Positions 1-7,956 of a stretch of 64,000 bases of DNA are shown piece by piece. The notes under the pieces were generated by a model, which saw only the letters and a list, made by a program, of their open reading frames with translations, did no database searches and had not been told where the DNA came from. The position numbers and the translations under genes are program-made. The DNA lies in assembly GCF_008974265.1 (NCBI RefSeq), contig NZ_BKZW01000001.1, positions 3,906,001 to 3,970,000 of the forward strand. Direction: 5' to 3'. Source of the DNA: Dictyobacter vulcani. Its GTDB lineage: Bacteria; Chloroflexota; Ktedonobacteria; Ktedonobacterales; Ktedonobacteraceae. How positions within the stretch are numbered: position 1 is the stretch's first letter; every line of letters begins with the position of its first letter.

Positions 1-299
1 AATCTCGTCTATAAGTTCGCCATGAACATACCTGAAGAGATATGTCTGTACCAGATTTTAGAGTACTGTCAGTAGATTAGACGTTTGATAGTGGCCTTTT
101 GTTGCACATGGAAAATTTATAGGCTATTTTTCTTGTTTATATGGCAGAAAAGCAAAAGAGCGGAAGAAATATGCTGTATTAGCAGTATGATCCTCCTGCT
201 CTTTTCAATGCGTTCTCCGTCCTTTAGGGGGAATCGAGATGCAGGGGCTGTCGGCGGCCGATGCGCTCAATCCTATTGAGAAGCATCCCAACGTATTGG

Positions 300-342
300 G
301 TCTTGTGCCTGCGAACTGTTCACGTCCGAGCAGGCACAAGAC
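300..342. repeat. 43-bp palindromic hairpin, left copy
   Basis: The arms GTCTTGTGCCTGC and GCAGGCACAAGAC enclose a 17-base loop containing GTTCACGTCCGA. An identical 43-bp copy lies at 751-793, so the two copies flank the MITE-like element exactly. The left copy is itself preceded by AACGTATTGG, which is the right-end motif of that element. This suggests that element and hairpin once formed a tandem repeat unit. Confidence 0.75.
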
Positions 343-750
343 CCAATACGTTTCGTTGAAGGAGAGAACCTCAACGGTATGGCGTGGCGTCGTGTACGTC
401 GAGAGGGCGCCACACGCGGAGGCCGCCCTGCTGCGTTTGCGCAGGCCAGCGTGCAAGAACGACGCGCAGTGCTGTGGCGCCTACACGGATCGTGTGTGCC
501 GTGGCCAGCGTGCTCGCGTAGCAACGTGGTGGGAGAGCGGGTGGATCCTCCCCGTACCTTCTCGAAGAGGATCACGACACAGGATCCGTCTCGGGGTAGG
601 CGCCACAGGCATGCGATGCTCGTTGAGCCCCTCGCTCCACGAGAACGCCGCATGCCGGCCTCGCGTGTGGCGCCCTCTCCACGGACGATCCGCTGCTTTT
701 TTTTACAACAGCTTTTGCAACCACAAAAGTGCTTAAACGAAACGTATTGG
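343..750. mobile_element. MITE-like palindromic element, copy A (408 bp)
   Basis: The ends are perfect inverted repeats (CCAATACGTTTCGTT on the left, its complement on the right). Inside are nested inverted arms at about 401-422 and 658-680 (core GGGCGCCACACGCG), plus an inner pair around GTGGCGCC. A closely related copy with the same end points and internal order is at 32969-33363. It has no transposase gene and no credible reading frame, so it fits a non-autonomous miniature element mobilised in trans. Each side carries the same 43-bp hairpin rather than a simple short target duplication. The function of the strong secondary structure is unknown. Confidence 0.7.
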
Positions 751-793
751 GTCTTGTGCCTGCGAACTGTTCACGTCCGAGCAGGCACAAGAC
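751..793. repeat. 43-bp palindromic hairpin, right copy
   Basis: Identical to 300-342 over all 43 bases and immediately next to the right end of the MITE-like element. The loop core GTTCACGTCCGAG recurs in other intergenic hairpins of this window (about 16043-16055 and, with one change, 32796-32812). Confidence 0.75.
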
Positions 794-909
794 CTGCCGT
801 TACGTTGGGAGACGTGCTTGCTGAACCCCAACGGAGCGACCAGGATGCGCTTACGTTGAACGTATTGGTTCTTTTCCCTGCTTTCCCCTTAAAAGACGGA
901 GGACTATGA

Positions 910-1890
910 TTATGGGAGCAAATCTCGCATCTGTTTTCCTACTGTCTCAATCTGGTGTGCTGCGTCTTTTCTACGCATGGCTTGCAAGGTGGGGCGACCA
1001 GCTTGATTCTCTAGAATCCAGTTGCGCGCAAATGTACCAGTCTGGATTTCATGGAGCACATTCCGCATCTGTTCACGGCTCTGCTCGCCGATAATGCGTG
1101 GTCCAGTCACGTAGTCCCCGAACTCGGCTGTATCGCTGATCGAGTTATGCATAAAATGAATGCCACCTTTATAGAGCAGGTCGGCGATCAATTTCACTTC
1201 CTGTAAGCAACAGGTATAAGCGACTTCTGGCTGATAGCCTGCTTCGACCAGGGTCTCAAATGCGCTCCGAATCAGTGAGGTGAGTCCGCCACACAGCACG
1301 ACCTGTTCGGCGAAAAGATCTGTTTCGGTCTCCTCGGCCAGTGTGGTCTGGATAATGCCCGCGCGGGTACAGCCCAGCGCACGTGCATAGGAGATGGTTA
1401 ATGCTCTGGCCTGACCCGTGATATCCTGATAGACGGTCCAGAGCGCTGGAATCCCTGAACCCGCCTGATACATCTGGCGCAACTGTACCCCTGGACCATT
1501 AGGAGCAACCATCGCTACATCCACATCAGCTGGCGGCACGATCTGTCCGTATTGCAGACTAAAGCCATGCGCCACCAGGAGGATTTTTCCGGCAGACAGC
1601 GTATCTTTGATGCTCTCGGTATATACCTGACCCTGATATTGATCGGGAACCAGCAGCATAATGCAATCTGCTCTGGCCGCTGCTTCGTGTGGAAGCAGCG
1701 GTGACCAGCCATCCTTTTCAGCCTTGAGCCGACTGCGGCTAATTTCTGGCAGACCGATCAGGACTTCGCAGCCGCTGTCGCGTAAGTTGAGGGCATGGGC
1801 ATGGCCCTGACTTCCATAACCAATGATGGCGATGCGTTTGTGCCGTATCAGTTCGATATCTGCATCTGCGTCATATAAAAGAGTTGCCAT
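910..1890 (-). CDS. ilvC: Ketol-acid reductoisomerase-like protein; candidate ketopantoate reductase
   Basis: A 326-residue class I KARI-type protein. The Rossmann motif GYGSQGHAHA is at about 24-33, the TETDLF-EQ metal motif has Asp191 and Glu195, and the second domain ends near VTGP, all in family order. Two active-site positions differ from the family as I know it. The catalytic Lys of the VAPK motif is Asn131 (VAPNGPG). The first Glu of the FECLHE metal motif is Cys227 (TCCLQE); the second, Glu231, is kept. The cofactor loop reads GLPEISRSR rather than the usual Arg/Ser-bearing form. It is the last gene of rpiA-panC-panB-ilvC, 57 bp after panB, and no panE is in the window. IlvC enzymes are known to reduce ketopantoate, so I infer a PanE-type role; true branched-chain synthesis is doubtful. 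Confidence 0.8.
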   Translation of the reverse strand: MATLLYDADADIELIRHKRIAIIGYGSQGHAHALNLRDSGCEVLIGLPEISRSRLKAEKDGWSPLLPHEAAARADCIMLLVPDQYQGQVYTESIKDTLSAGKILLVAHGFSLQYGQIVPPADVDVAMVAPNGPGVQLRQMYQAGSGIPALWTVYQDITGQARALTISYARALGCTRAGIIQTTLAEETETDLFAEQVVLCGGLTSLIRSAFETLVEAGYQPEVAYTCCLQEVKLIADLLYKGGIHFMHNSISDTAEFGDYVTGPRIIGEQSREQMRNVLHEIQTGTFARNWILENQAGRPTLQAMRRKDAAHQIETVGKQMRDLLP

Positions 1891-1947
1891 GGATCCTGTT
1901 TATCCTTTGTCTCTCGTGTGAGTATGATCTCGTAACGTCTTTTCTGC

Positions 1948-2812
1948 TCAGGCTTCGGGCCTGTTGGATGCGTCGGTTCCCTCATCTTGTAAAGCCTGTG
2001 CGACGTCAGCATGGGTATGATATGTTTCTTTGGCGGAAGGAAATGTTCCGGCCTGCACATCGGCACTGTATTGTTGTAATGCCTGTGTCGCGATCTCGGC
2101 GAGCTGTGCATACTGACGCACAAATTTGGGAGGTGACCGCTTGTGAGTCCGAGTAGATCATGAAAGACCAGTACCTGCCCATCGCAGTGTGGTCCAGCCC
2201 CGATCCCGATGGTGGGAATCGCGATCTCTTCACTAATCCTTTTGGCCAGGATGTCCGGAATACCCTCTAGCACCACGGCGAAAACCCCCGCCTGTGCCAG
2301 CGCCTTTGCATCCTCTAATAGTTCACGGGCGGCTGCAAGGTCTTTTCCCTGTACCTTATAGCCTCCCATGGCATGGACCGATTGCGGGGTGAGGCCAAGA
2401 TGACCCATAACAGGAATCTCGGCTGCCAGTATGGCTTCAATCATTGGTAGTCGTTTGCGTCCACCCTCCAGTTTGACCGCTTCTGCCTTGCCTTCGCGTA
2501 CCAGACGACCGGCGTTGCGAATTGTTTCTTCTGGGGAGATATGATAGCTGAGCCAGGGCATATCGGTAACGATCAATGCTTTTGGCTGGACCTGTGCTAC
2601 GGCAGCACTATGGTAGATCATTGTCTCTACGGTTGCTGCCAGGGTATCTGGCTGTCCCAGGACCGTGGTGGCCAGGGAGTCGCCAACCAGGATCATGTCG
2701 ATCCCGGCCTGGTCGACAATCCGGGCCATGGGGCATCATAGGCGGTAACCATGGTAAGTTTGCTCTGGTGTTTGCGGGCTTTAATGGCCGGAACCGTCAC
2801 TTTGTCGCGCAT
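1948..2812 (-). CDS. panB: 3-methyl-2-oxobutanoate hydroxymethyltransferase (frameshifted twice as sequenced)
   Basis: Transfers a hydroxymethyl group from methylene-THF to 2-oxoisovalerate, giving ketopantoate, the first committed step to pantothenate. Family motifs are clear: VGDS near the Mg site, MGHLGLTPQ, VLEGIP and GIGAGPHCDGQ. The gene is read from the ATG at 2812, which overlaps the panC end by 16 bp. Two breaks are visible. One is at about 2730, where YDA-P needs one more C in a CCCC run before MARIVDQ. The other is at about 2140, where the frame changes before PPKFVRQYAQL. Each is repaired by one added base, and the restored protein ends at TGA 1948-1950. I read this as sequencing error, not a pseudogene. 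Confidence 0.85.
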
Positions 2813-3729
2813 TGTTTTTTTCTCTCTTGTTCCAGATTATTTAGCTGTGGAGGGCTGGCTCGTTGTCGTACCAGTATCCATGTTCCATCGGCGTGCAGGA
2901 CAAAATTATCAATCAAACGGATGGTGTCCAGGCGCACGGCAATCAATAAGAGGGCTGGTGCGCGCAGGGTTGTCAGGGGCTCAAAGGTGTTGGCATCTCG
3001 GAGCTCAAAATATTCTAGCTGTAGTCCCTGCTCCTGTTGAAGTACCGCTCGTGCCGCGCTGATGATGGCGATGCTATTTGTTTCATGTTGCTCATCAAAA
3101 GCAGCCTGAGCGGCTCGGAGTGCCCGATAGATCGCGCTTGCTCGGGCGCGTGCACTGGCATTTAAATAACTATTGCGGCTGCTCATCGCTAAGCCATCGG
3201 GTTCCCGTGTCGTAGGTAGTACATGCAAGATCACTGGAATATTCAGATCTTTAATCATCTGGTTGATGACCGCGACCTGCTGGGCATCTTTCTGGCCAAA
3301 ATACACATTGTGTGGTTGTACGATATGGAACAACTTTTGGACCACCGTCGCCACACCCCGGAAATGTCCCGGTCGGATGGCTCCTTCCCCCTGCGTGGTC
3401 AAAGAACCTTCAGGATGTACATAGGTGGTAAAGCCTGAAGGATACATCTCGGCGACCGAGGGAAGAAAGACGCTATCTACCTCAAGTGTCTTAAGCAATT
3501 CCAGATCTTGCTCGATATTACTGGGATAGGTAGCAAGGTCCTCTTGTGGTCCGAATTGGGTTGGATTGACAAAGATACTGACGACCACATGGGCATTCTC
3601 ACGGCGAGCCCTGCGCACCAGTGAGAGGTGCCCCTCATGTAGATATCCCATTGTCGGTACAAAGCCAACGCTCCCTGTCCACTGCTCATGTTCATGCCTC
3701 ATTGCCTGAACGGTGCGGACTATGCGCAT
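2797..3729 (-). CDS. panC: Pantothenate synthetase
   Basis: A 310-residue cytoplasmic ligase joining pantoate and beta-alanine with ATP to give pantothenate. The nucleotidyltransferase motif HEGH is at about residues 31-34 in PTMGYLHEGHLSL, GQKDAQQ and the MSSRNSYL signature follow, and the length is close to the usual 280-290 plus a short polar tail. The start is preceded by AGGAG about 9 bases upstream. It sits 30 bp after rpiA, and its end overlaps the panB start, so the genes are very likely co-transcribed. Confidence 0.95.
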   Translation of the reverse strand: MRIVRTVQAMRHEHEQWTGSVGFVPTMGYLHEGHLSLVRRARRENAHVVVSIFVNPTQFGPQEDLATYPSNIEQDLELLKTLEVDSVFLPSVAEMYPSGFTTYVHPEGSLTTQGEGAIRPGHFRGVATVVQKLFHIVQPHNVYFGQKDAQQVAVINQMIKDLNIPVILHVLPTTREPDGLAMSSRNSYLNASARARASAIYRALRAAQAAFDEQHETNSIAIISAARAVLQQEQGLQLEYFELRDANTFEPLTTLRAPALLLIAVRLDTIRLIDNFVLHADGTWILVRQRASPPQLNNLEQERKKQCATK

Positions 3730-3759
3730 AGTTATAGAACTCCTCTTTATATGAATGGA

Positions 3760-4458
3760 TTATGGCTGGAATACCTGCACACCATCAGGACCGCCCAGAA
3801 TGGCCTGGCTGGCCATATTGATGAAGAGGCCGGTCTCCACCAGACCAACAATACGATGCAGCTGTGCATCCAGTTCGGCCGGATTGCTGATGCCTTGAGG
3901 GAAGGTGCAGTCAAGAATGAAATTGTGGTTGTCTGTAATAAAAGGAGTCGCTCCTGTCTGGCGTAGTTTTACCCGGGCTCCAAGCTGGGCGATTTTGCGG
4001 CTGACCGGTGTGATGGCCAGGGGCACTACCTCTACAGGAAGAGGATAATGGTGTCCCAGCTGCTCAACACGCTTGGTTGGATCTGCGACAACCACAAAAC
4101 GTTTGGCGGCTGAGGCCACGATTTTTTCCCGCAACAACGCGCCACCGGCTCCCTTGATCAGGCACAACTTTGGATCAATCTCATCTGCACCATCGACATA
4201 CATATCCAGTTCAGGATGCGTATCCAGGTCTGTGAGGGGAATGCCCAGGCTGGCGGCCAGGGTCTGGGTGACTTGCGAACTGGAGACGGCCCCAACGATC
4301 TGCAAACCTTGCTGAATACGCAGACCCAGCGCCTGTACAAAAAAGCTCGCGGTTGAACCGGTTCCCAGGCCTACGACCATACCATCTTTGATAAGTTCGG
4401 CGGCGGCAACACCAGCCATTTGTTTCCATGCATCTTGTGGATTGATTGCTGCTGTCAT
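3760..4458 (-). CDS. rpiA: Ribose-5-phosphate isomerase A
   Basis: Interconverts ribose 5-phosphate and ribulose 5-phosphate in the non-oxidative pentose phosphate pathway. The phosphate-binding GLGTGSTA, the catalytic DGADEID and KGAGGALLREK are all present. An upstream in-frame ATG at 4533 exists, but the ATG at 4458 (MTAAINPQ) begins the conserved region and has a GGAG about 11 bases before it, so I chose it. It is the first gene of the pan operon. Confidence 0.93.
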   Translation of the reverse strand: MTAAINPQDAWKQMAGVAAAELIKDGMVVGLGTGSTASFFVQALGLRIQQGLQIVGAVSSSQVTQTLAASLGIPLTDLDTHPELDMYVDGADEIDPKLCLIKGAGGALLREKIVASAAKRFVVVADPTKRVEQLGHHYPLPVEVVPLAITPVSRKIAQLGARVKLRQTGATPFITDNHNFILDCTFPQGISNPAELDAQLHRIVGLVETGLFINMASQAILGGPDGVQVFQP

Positions 4459-4798
4459 CTTGAATACTTGCTCCTTTTCTACGGTGATCAGGTGCCCATG
4501 ATAGCGAGAAGAAGTTGGATAGCGAGAACACACGCTGACTCTTTTTCGCGGCAGGGTACCGCTTGTTGTGTCGAGTATAGCACTTTCCTGGAAGATGCGA
4601 CAAATCTGCTCGCTGAGTTGCCTGGTACCTGATCCTATTTATCTTGCCATCCCTACAGTGTCGTGATACACTCTTCGAGTAATTAAAGAAATTTGCGAGA
4701 AAAGTCCTGCTCCTCCTTTGGCTGTTCGATGCAGGCTGGTGTTGAGGGCGGCGTTGATGTGATTAGAATAGCCGAATCTGTTTCAGGTGGTAGTAATA
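4459..4798. other. Divergent intergenic region
   Basis: About 340 bp between rpiA (leftward) and the REC-DUF4388 gene (rightward). It must hold both promoters. A weak candidate for the rightward gene is TTGAGG (4742-4747) and TAGAAT (4764-4769) with a 16-base spacer. I see no gene, riboswitch or strong repeat here. Confidence 0.35.
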
Positions 4799-6673
4799 AT
4801 GTCTGATGTCTGGCGCGTTATTGTGGTTGCGAGTGATGATACTCTTAACCAGAATCTGGTCAACTCTCTGCACAAGGATGGCTACGTTGTACAAGGGGTT
4901 CTGAGTGGAGCGGATGCGGTCCGCGTTCTCTGGTCAGAAGAGTGTGATGTGCTCATTTGTGACGTGAAGACGCCTGGCACTGATAGCCTTGAACTGCTTC
5001 AATGGCTACGTGCATATCGGCCAGGCATCCGTATGATTATGCTTGGTGAGGCGAACTCGGAAGCATTCCGGGCTCAAGCCCTCGAGAGTGGAGCCGTTAG
5101 CTATTTAGAGAAGCCATTAGATATCCGTTCGTTGAAAGAAGAGCTTCGTTGCCTTCTCCAACAAACGGGATTTTCTGCTAGCCTGGACTCGTTTGATCTG
5201 TTGGATGTCATCCAGATCATTAATATGAGCCGCAAAAGTATTATGCTCCTTGTTAATACCGGACTGGAAGAGCGCGGGACTTTGCGTTTCCAGAATGGCG
5301 ATTTAATCTGGGCTGAATATGGTGTGCTGCGTGGGGAAGAAGCGTTTTTTGCGCTGGCTGCTCATAAAAATGGCACGGTTATTCAACAGCCCTGGAACGA
5401 GCAGGCGGTCTCAAATATGACGCAGCCGCTCTCGCGCTTAATTTTTCAGGCATTACAATATCGCACAAAATATGCCAACCAGCAGCAATACAGCGGCGAA
5501 ATTGAGTCTGTTTCTGCTCCAACTTCCTCTGGATTAGATGAGGTAGACGATCGACCATTTACGTTTGCAGATGAACCCGGCTCATCATCCCCGACATTTC
5601 ATACCACTGAAGATCATCTGGATAGCGTGTTGACCGAGGTTACCGAGTCTCCCATGGACAAAGAATGGTGGGAGCGTACCGGTCAAATGCCTCGCGTAGA
5701 GAATGCCGAGCCAAATACACCGGACAATGATGCGTCTGTTGCTCCTACTGTGGCGATGAATGGGAATGAGTTGATGAGTTTGCTACGCAAGATGGGCAAT
5801 CAGGGGCAGCCTTTACAAGCAGCACCTGATCCTGTGCAGCAGACGCCGCGAGTTGACCTTCCAGGCTGGCTGACGAATCAAGCCACTTCTTCACAACATG
5901 CGCTACAGACCTCTCCAGCTGCATCCCCGGCACCTGAGGAACATACCATTCCCGCTACACCTGATGTGCGGACCGGATCTGGCGAGTGGCCTACGAGTGC
6001 ACCGACTCCTTTGACGACAACCGAACTGCTTGCCTCTGAACAAGTAGGCTCTGGATCCAATCCACAGTTACAGCAGATTGAGTTTCTCCAGTCCTCGGGA
6101 CTCGATTGGAATGAGGGTGCGCGGGCAACTCCGGCGCTCAATCCAAGAAGAACGACGCAGCTTTCTGGACCCCTGTATTCGGTGCAGCAACCACCGGTGC
6201 AGCAGGATGTTCCTGGTGAGGCTCCCGAACGTGAGCAGACCCTGGATAGTAATCCACAGTTAGCTTCTGGCGTGATCCGGGCGCAGCAAGCGGCTCGTCG
6301 CAATTATGCTTCTCTGATCTCATCCTTGCAAACATTAGGCTACTCGGTCGCCGGTTTTATTGCCGCCGCTGTCGTGACCATTGAGGGGCAGCCCATTGCG
6401 CAGGTCGCGATTGATGATACAGATATCTCTAAATTGTGTCGTTACTTCAGCACCATTCAGAAAAGTATCCTGTTGACCGCCTTTGAAGAGAAACCCTGGG
6501 GGGACTATGAAGATACGGTCATTACCAGTGCGGAACGGCAGATTTTTATGCGCATGCTTGGAAGCGAGAAGAAAGCTTTTCAGGTCCTGATTACGACCCG
6601 CGAAGCAAATGCGGTTGAGTGTACGACCTTGATGGCTAATGTTGCAGAGACCATTACTATGGCGTTACAATAA
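4799..6673 (+). CDS. Response regulator with DUF4388 and roadblock/LC7 domains
   Basis: About 624 residues. The N-terminal receiver domain (about 1-122) has the phospho-acceptor Asp in LICDVKTPG and the Lys of LEKP, but the Ser/Thr switch position reads MLGEA, so signalling may be unusual. A DUF4388 (PATAN-like) domain follows at about 130-230. A long Pro/Thr/Ser/Gln-rich linker (about 240-495) leads to a C-terminal roadblock/LC7-like domain (about 500-624), a fold often found in regulators of small Ras-like GTPases such as MglB. I chose ATG 4799, with AGGTGG about 10 bases upstream, over GTG 4787. No kinase or GTPase lies nearby, so its partner is unknown. Confidence 0.8.
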   Translation: MSDVWRVIVVASDDTLNQNLVNSLHKDGYVVQGVLSGADAVRVLWSEECDVLICDVKTPGTDSLELLQWLRAYRPGIRMIMLGEANSEAFRAQALESGAVSYLEKPLDIRSLKEELRCLLQQTGFSASLDSFDLLDVIQIINMSRKSIMLLVNTGLEERGTLRFQNGDLIWAEYGVLRGEEAFFALAAHKNGTVIQQPWNEQAVSNMTQPLSRLIFQALQYRTKYANQQQYSGEIESVSAPTSSGLDEVDDRPFTFADEPGSSSPTFHTTEDHLDSVLTEVTESPMDKEWWERTGQMPRVENAEPNTPDNDASVAPTVAMNGNELMSLLRKMGNQGQPLQAAPDPVQQTPRVDLPGWLTNQATSSQHALQTSPAASPAPEEHTIPATPDVRTGSGEWPTSAPTPLTTTELLASEQVGSGSNPQLQQIEFLQSSGLDWNEGARATPALNPRRTTQLSGPLYSVQQPPVQQDVPGEAPEREQTLDSNPQLASGVIRAQQAARRNYASLISSLQTLGYSVAGFIAAAVVTIEGQPIAQVAIDDTDISKLCRYFSTIQKSILLTAFEEKPWGDYEDTVITSAERQIFMRMLGSEKKAFQVLITTREANAVECTTLMANVAETITMALQ

Positions 6674-6728
6674 TTTTATGCTGTGATGGATTATTGCGCA
6701 TCGCGCAATAATCCATCACAGCATAAAA
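6674..6728. terminator. Perfect 26-bp hairpin
   Basis: Arms 6674-6699 and 6703-6728 are perfectly complementary with a 3-base loop (ATC), and begin directly after the stop codon of the upstream gene. The TTTTA/TAAAA ends give a short U-run in either direction, so it may terminate transcription both ways. The arms are longer than a normal terminator needs. Confidence 0.7.
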
Positions 6729-6837
6729 GAAGTATGGGTACTTTAGTGCCCGAGTGCGGCAAATCGCGATGTTCCCGATCAGAGTGTATCTCAGACACAC
6801 TCTGGCAGAGTAGTAGTATAAAAAGGAAAAAGAATCC

Positions 6838-6960
6838 ATGAGTGGAAAGCACATAGATACACAGAAAGAAGAAGCCCCGAACAAGGGATATTCCTTTATT
6901 ATTGGTATGGTGATTGCCCTGGCCATCATTGTGCTATTTGTATTTCTCTTCCCAAACTAG
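6838..6960 (+). CDS. Small single-pass membrane protein (40 residues)
   Basis: The ATG at 6838 follows AAAAGGAAAA, a fair ribosome binding site. The product has a charged N-terminal part (KHIDTQKEE) and then one hydrophobic helix (about residues 19-37, IIGMVIALAIIVLFVF) ending FPN. An inverted repeat, CAGAGTGT/ACACTCTG, lies about 40 bp upstream and could be an operator or an mRNA hairpin. The function is not known. It ends 19 bp from the convergent end of the PspA gene. Confidence 0.6.
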   Translation: MSGKHIDTQKEEAPNKGYSFIIGMVIALAIIVLFVFLFPN

Positions 6961-6979
6961 CATCATCCCGGCTTGATCA

Positions 6980-7831
6980 CTATTCCTGGTTCTGAGGTGT
7001 TTCTAGCAGCTTTTTAAGATATTCCAGGTCCAGATCCCTATCGGTACTTAGTTCAACTTCCTTACTGGTATGTCTGGGCTGGATTTTTATACGCCTGCGT
7101 GTCGTTGTTTCTTCCACTGGCTGTATGCTTTCAAGCGGACCTGTACCAGGTTTTTTGTTTGTTCCATTTGTGCGTGCTTGCTGCTGATTTTTGATGGTGT
7201 TGAGTTGATTTTCAACAGTCTGTTCCGCACTCAGGGTTTCCAACTGGTTGGCCAGATCTCTGCGATTGAGTTCTGCCAGTGCCTGGGCTCGTGCCTCAGC
7301 ATCCAGTAGAATATCCTTTGGATCCCGGGAATTAGCGGCTGCGGCTGCATTGCCCGTTTTTTGCAGCGCTTCATAGACCTGTTGTTGAATCAATGCATTG
7401 CGTTTACGGGTGGCGAGCAACTCAATTGTGGTATCCACCTCTGTGATTTTGGCCTCTAACTTATGCAAGAGGTTGCGCATCGTGACGACCAGTTGCTCCT
7501 GCTCTTTTTTCTGCTTCTGGTAGCGTTGCACGACCTTCTGGTGTTCGTTATATTGCGTGAGCGCTTTACGAGCTGCCCCATCATTACCCTGCTGAACTGC
7601 CTGTTCAGCCTTTTTCAACCAGGTATCGCTCTCGGTTGTGCGGGCCTGAATGCGTTTTTGCAGAACATGTCCCTCGGCAATCGCTTTAGCAACCTCTGTC
7701 TTGACCTGAACAAGCTGATTGCGCATATCCAGTTGCAACTGCCGCAAGGTTTTTTCGGGATCTTCAGCTTTTTCAGCGACTGTATCGAGGTTTGCCCGTA
7801 GCAAAGTCAGGGCACGTTCCAACAAATTCAT
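6980..7831 (-). CDS. pspA: PspA/IM30 family phage-shock protein
   Basis: A 283-residue protein, almost wholly coiled coil from about 20 to 235 (rich in Q, E, K and R heptads), starting MNLLERALTLLRANLD, which matches the amphipathic N-terminal helix of PspA/IM30. Members bind and remodel stressed membranes as ESCRT-III-like polymers. A basic, disordered C-terminal part (RRRIKIQPR) ends in an acidic helix. It is the last gene on this strand after flotillin and NfeD-like genes, separated from them by a hairpin, so it likely has its own promoter. Confidence 0.85.
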   Translation of the reverse strand: MNLLERALTLLRANLDTVAEKAEDPEKTLRQLQLDMRNQLVQVKTEVAKAIAEGHVLQKRIQARTTESDTWLKKAEQAVQQGNDGAARKALTQYNEHQKVVQRYQKQKKEQEQLVVTMRNLLHKLEAKITEVDTTIELLATRKRNALIQQQVYEALQKTGNAAAAANSRDPKDILLDAEARAQALAELNRRDLANQLETLSAEQTVENQLNTIKNQQQARTNGTNKKPGTGPLESIQPVEETTTRRRIKIQPRHTSKEVELSTDRDLDLEYLKKLLETPQNQE

Positions 7832-7916
7832 AGTTATCTCCGTCTGCCGCGTTTTTGTAGGTATTTGTATTCCTGGCTGATGTAACTACTTATACATACG
7901 TAGAATTACCTGCTAA

Positions 7917-7946
7917 AGAGTAGGCTTGCATGAGCAAACCTACTCT
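7917..7946 (-). terminator. Hairpin terminator after flotillin gene
   Basis: AGAGTAGG-TTGC arms (13 bp, one mismatch) with a 4-base loop lie 10 bp beyond the flotillin stop codon. The downstream U-run on the minus strand is short (TTTA), so termination may be partial. Confidence 0.55.
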
Positions 7947-7956
7947 CTTGTTGATA

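Larger units (their letters stand above)
215..901. repeat. Repeat nest bounded by imperfect inverted repeat
   Basis: Positions 215-235 and 880-901 are imperfect inverted copies of each other (CTCCGTC followed by a TTTA-GGGGAA block on each side). Between them lie a MITE-like element, two 43-bp hairpins and four occurrences of the 10-mer CCAATACGTT or its complement (290-299, 343-352, 741-750, 859-868). No believable gene is seen from 1 to 909; reading frames here overlap on both strands and follow the palindromes. The outer repeat could mark an older composite element, but only one copy is visible in this window. Confidence 0.4.

Noticed and set aside
239-909. Several open frames of 126-176 codons on both strands in the left repeat nest
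   Set aside because: They overlap each other in many frames, follow the palindromic repeats, have no recognisable domain, and partly recur inside copy B.
1948-2812. panB as a real pseudogene
   Set aside because: Both halves keep all active-site motifs and only single-base indels separate them, in line with the assembly-wide pattern.
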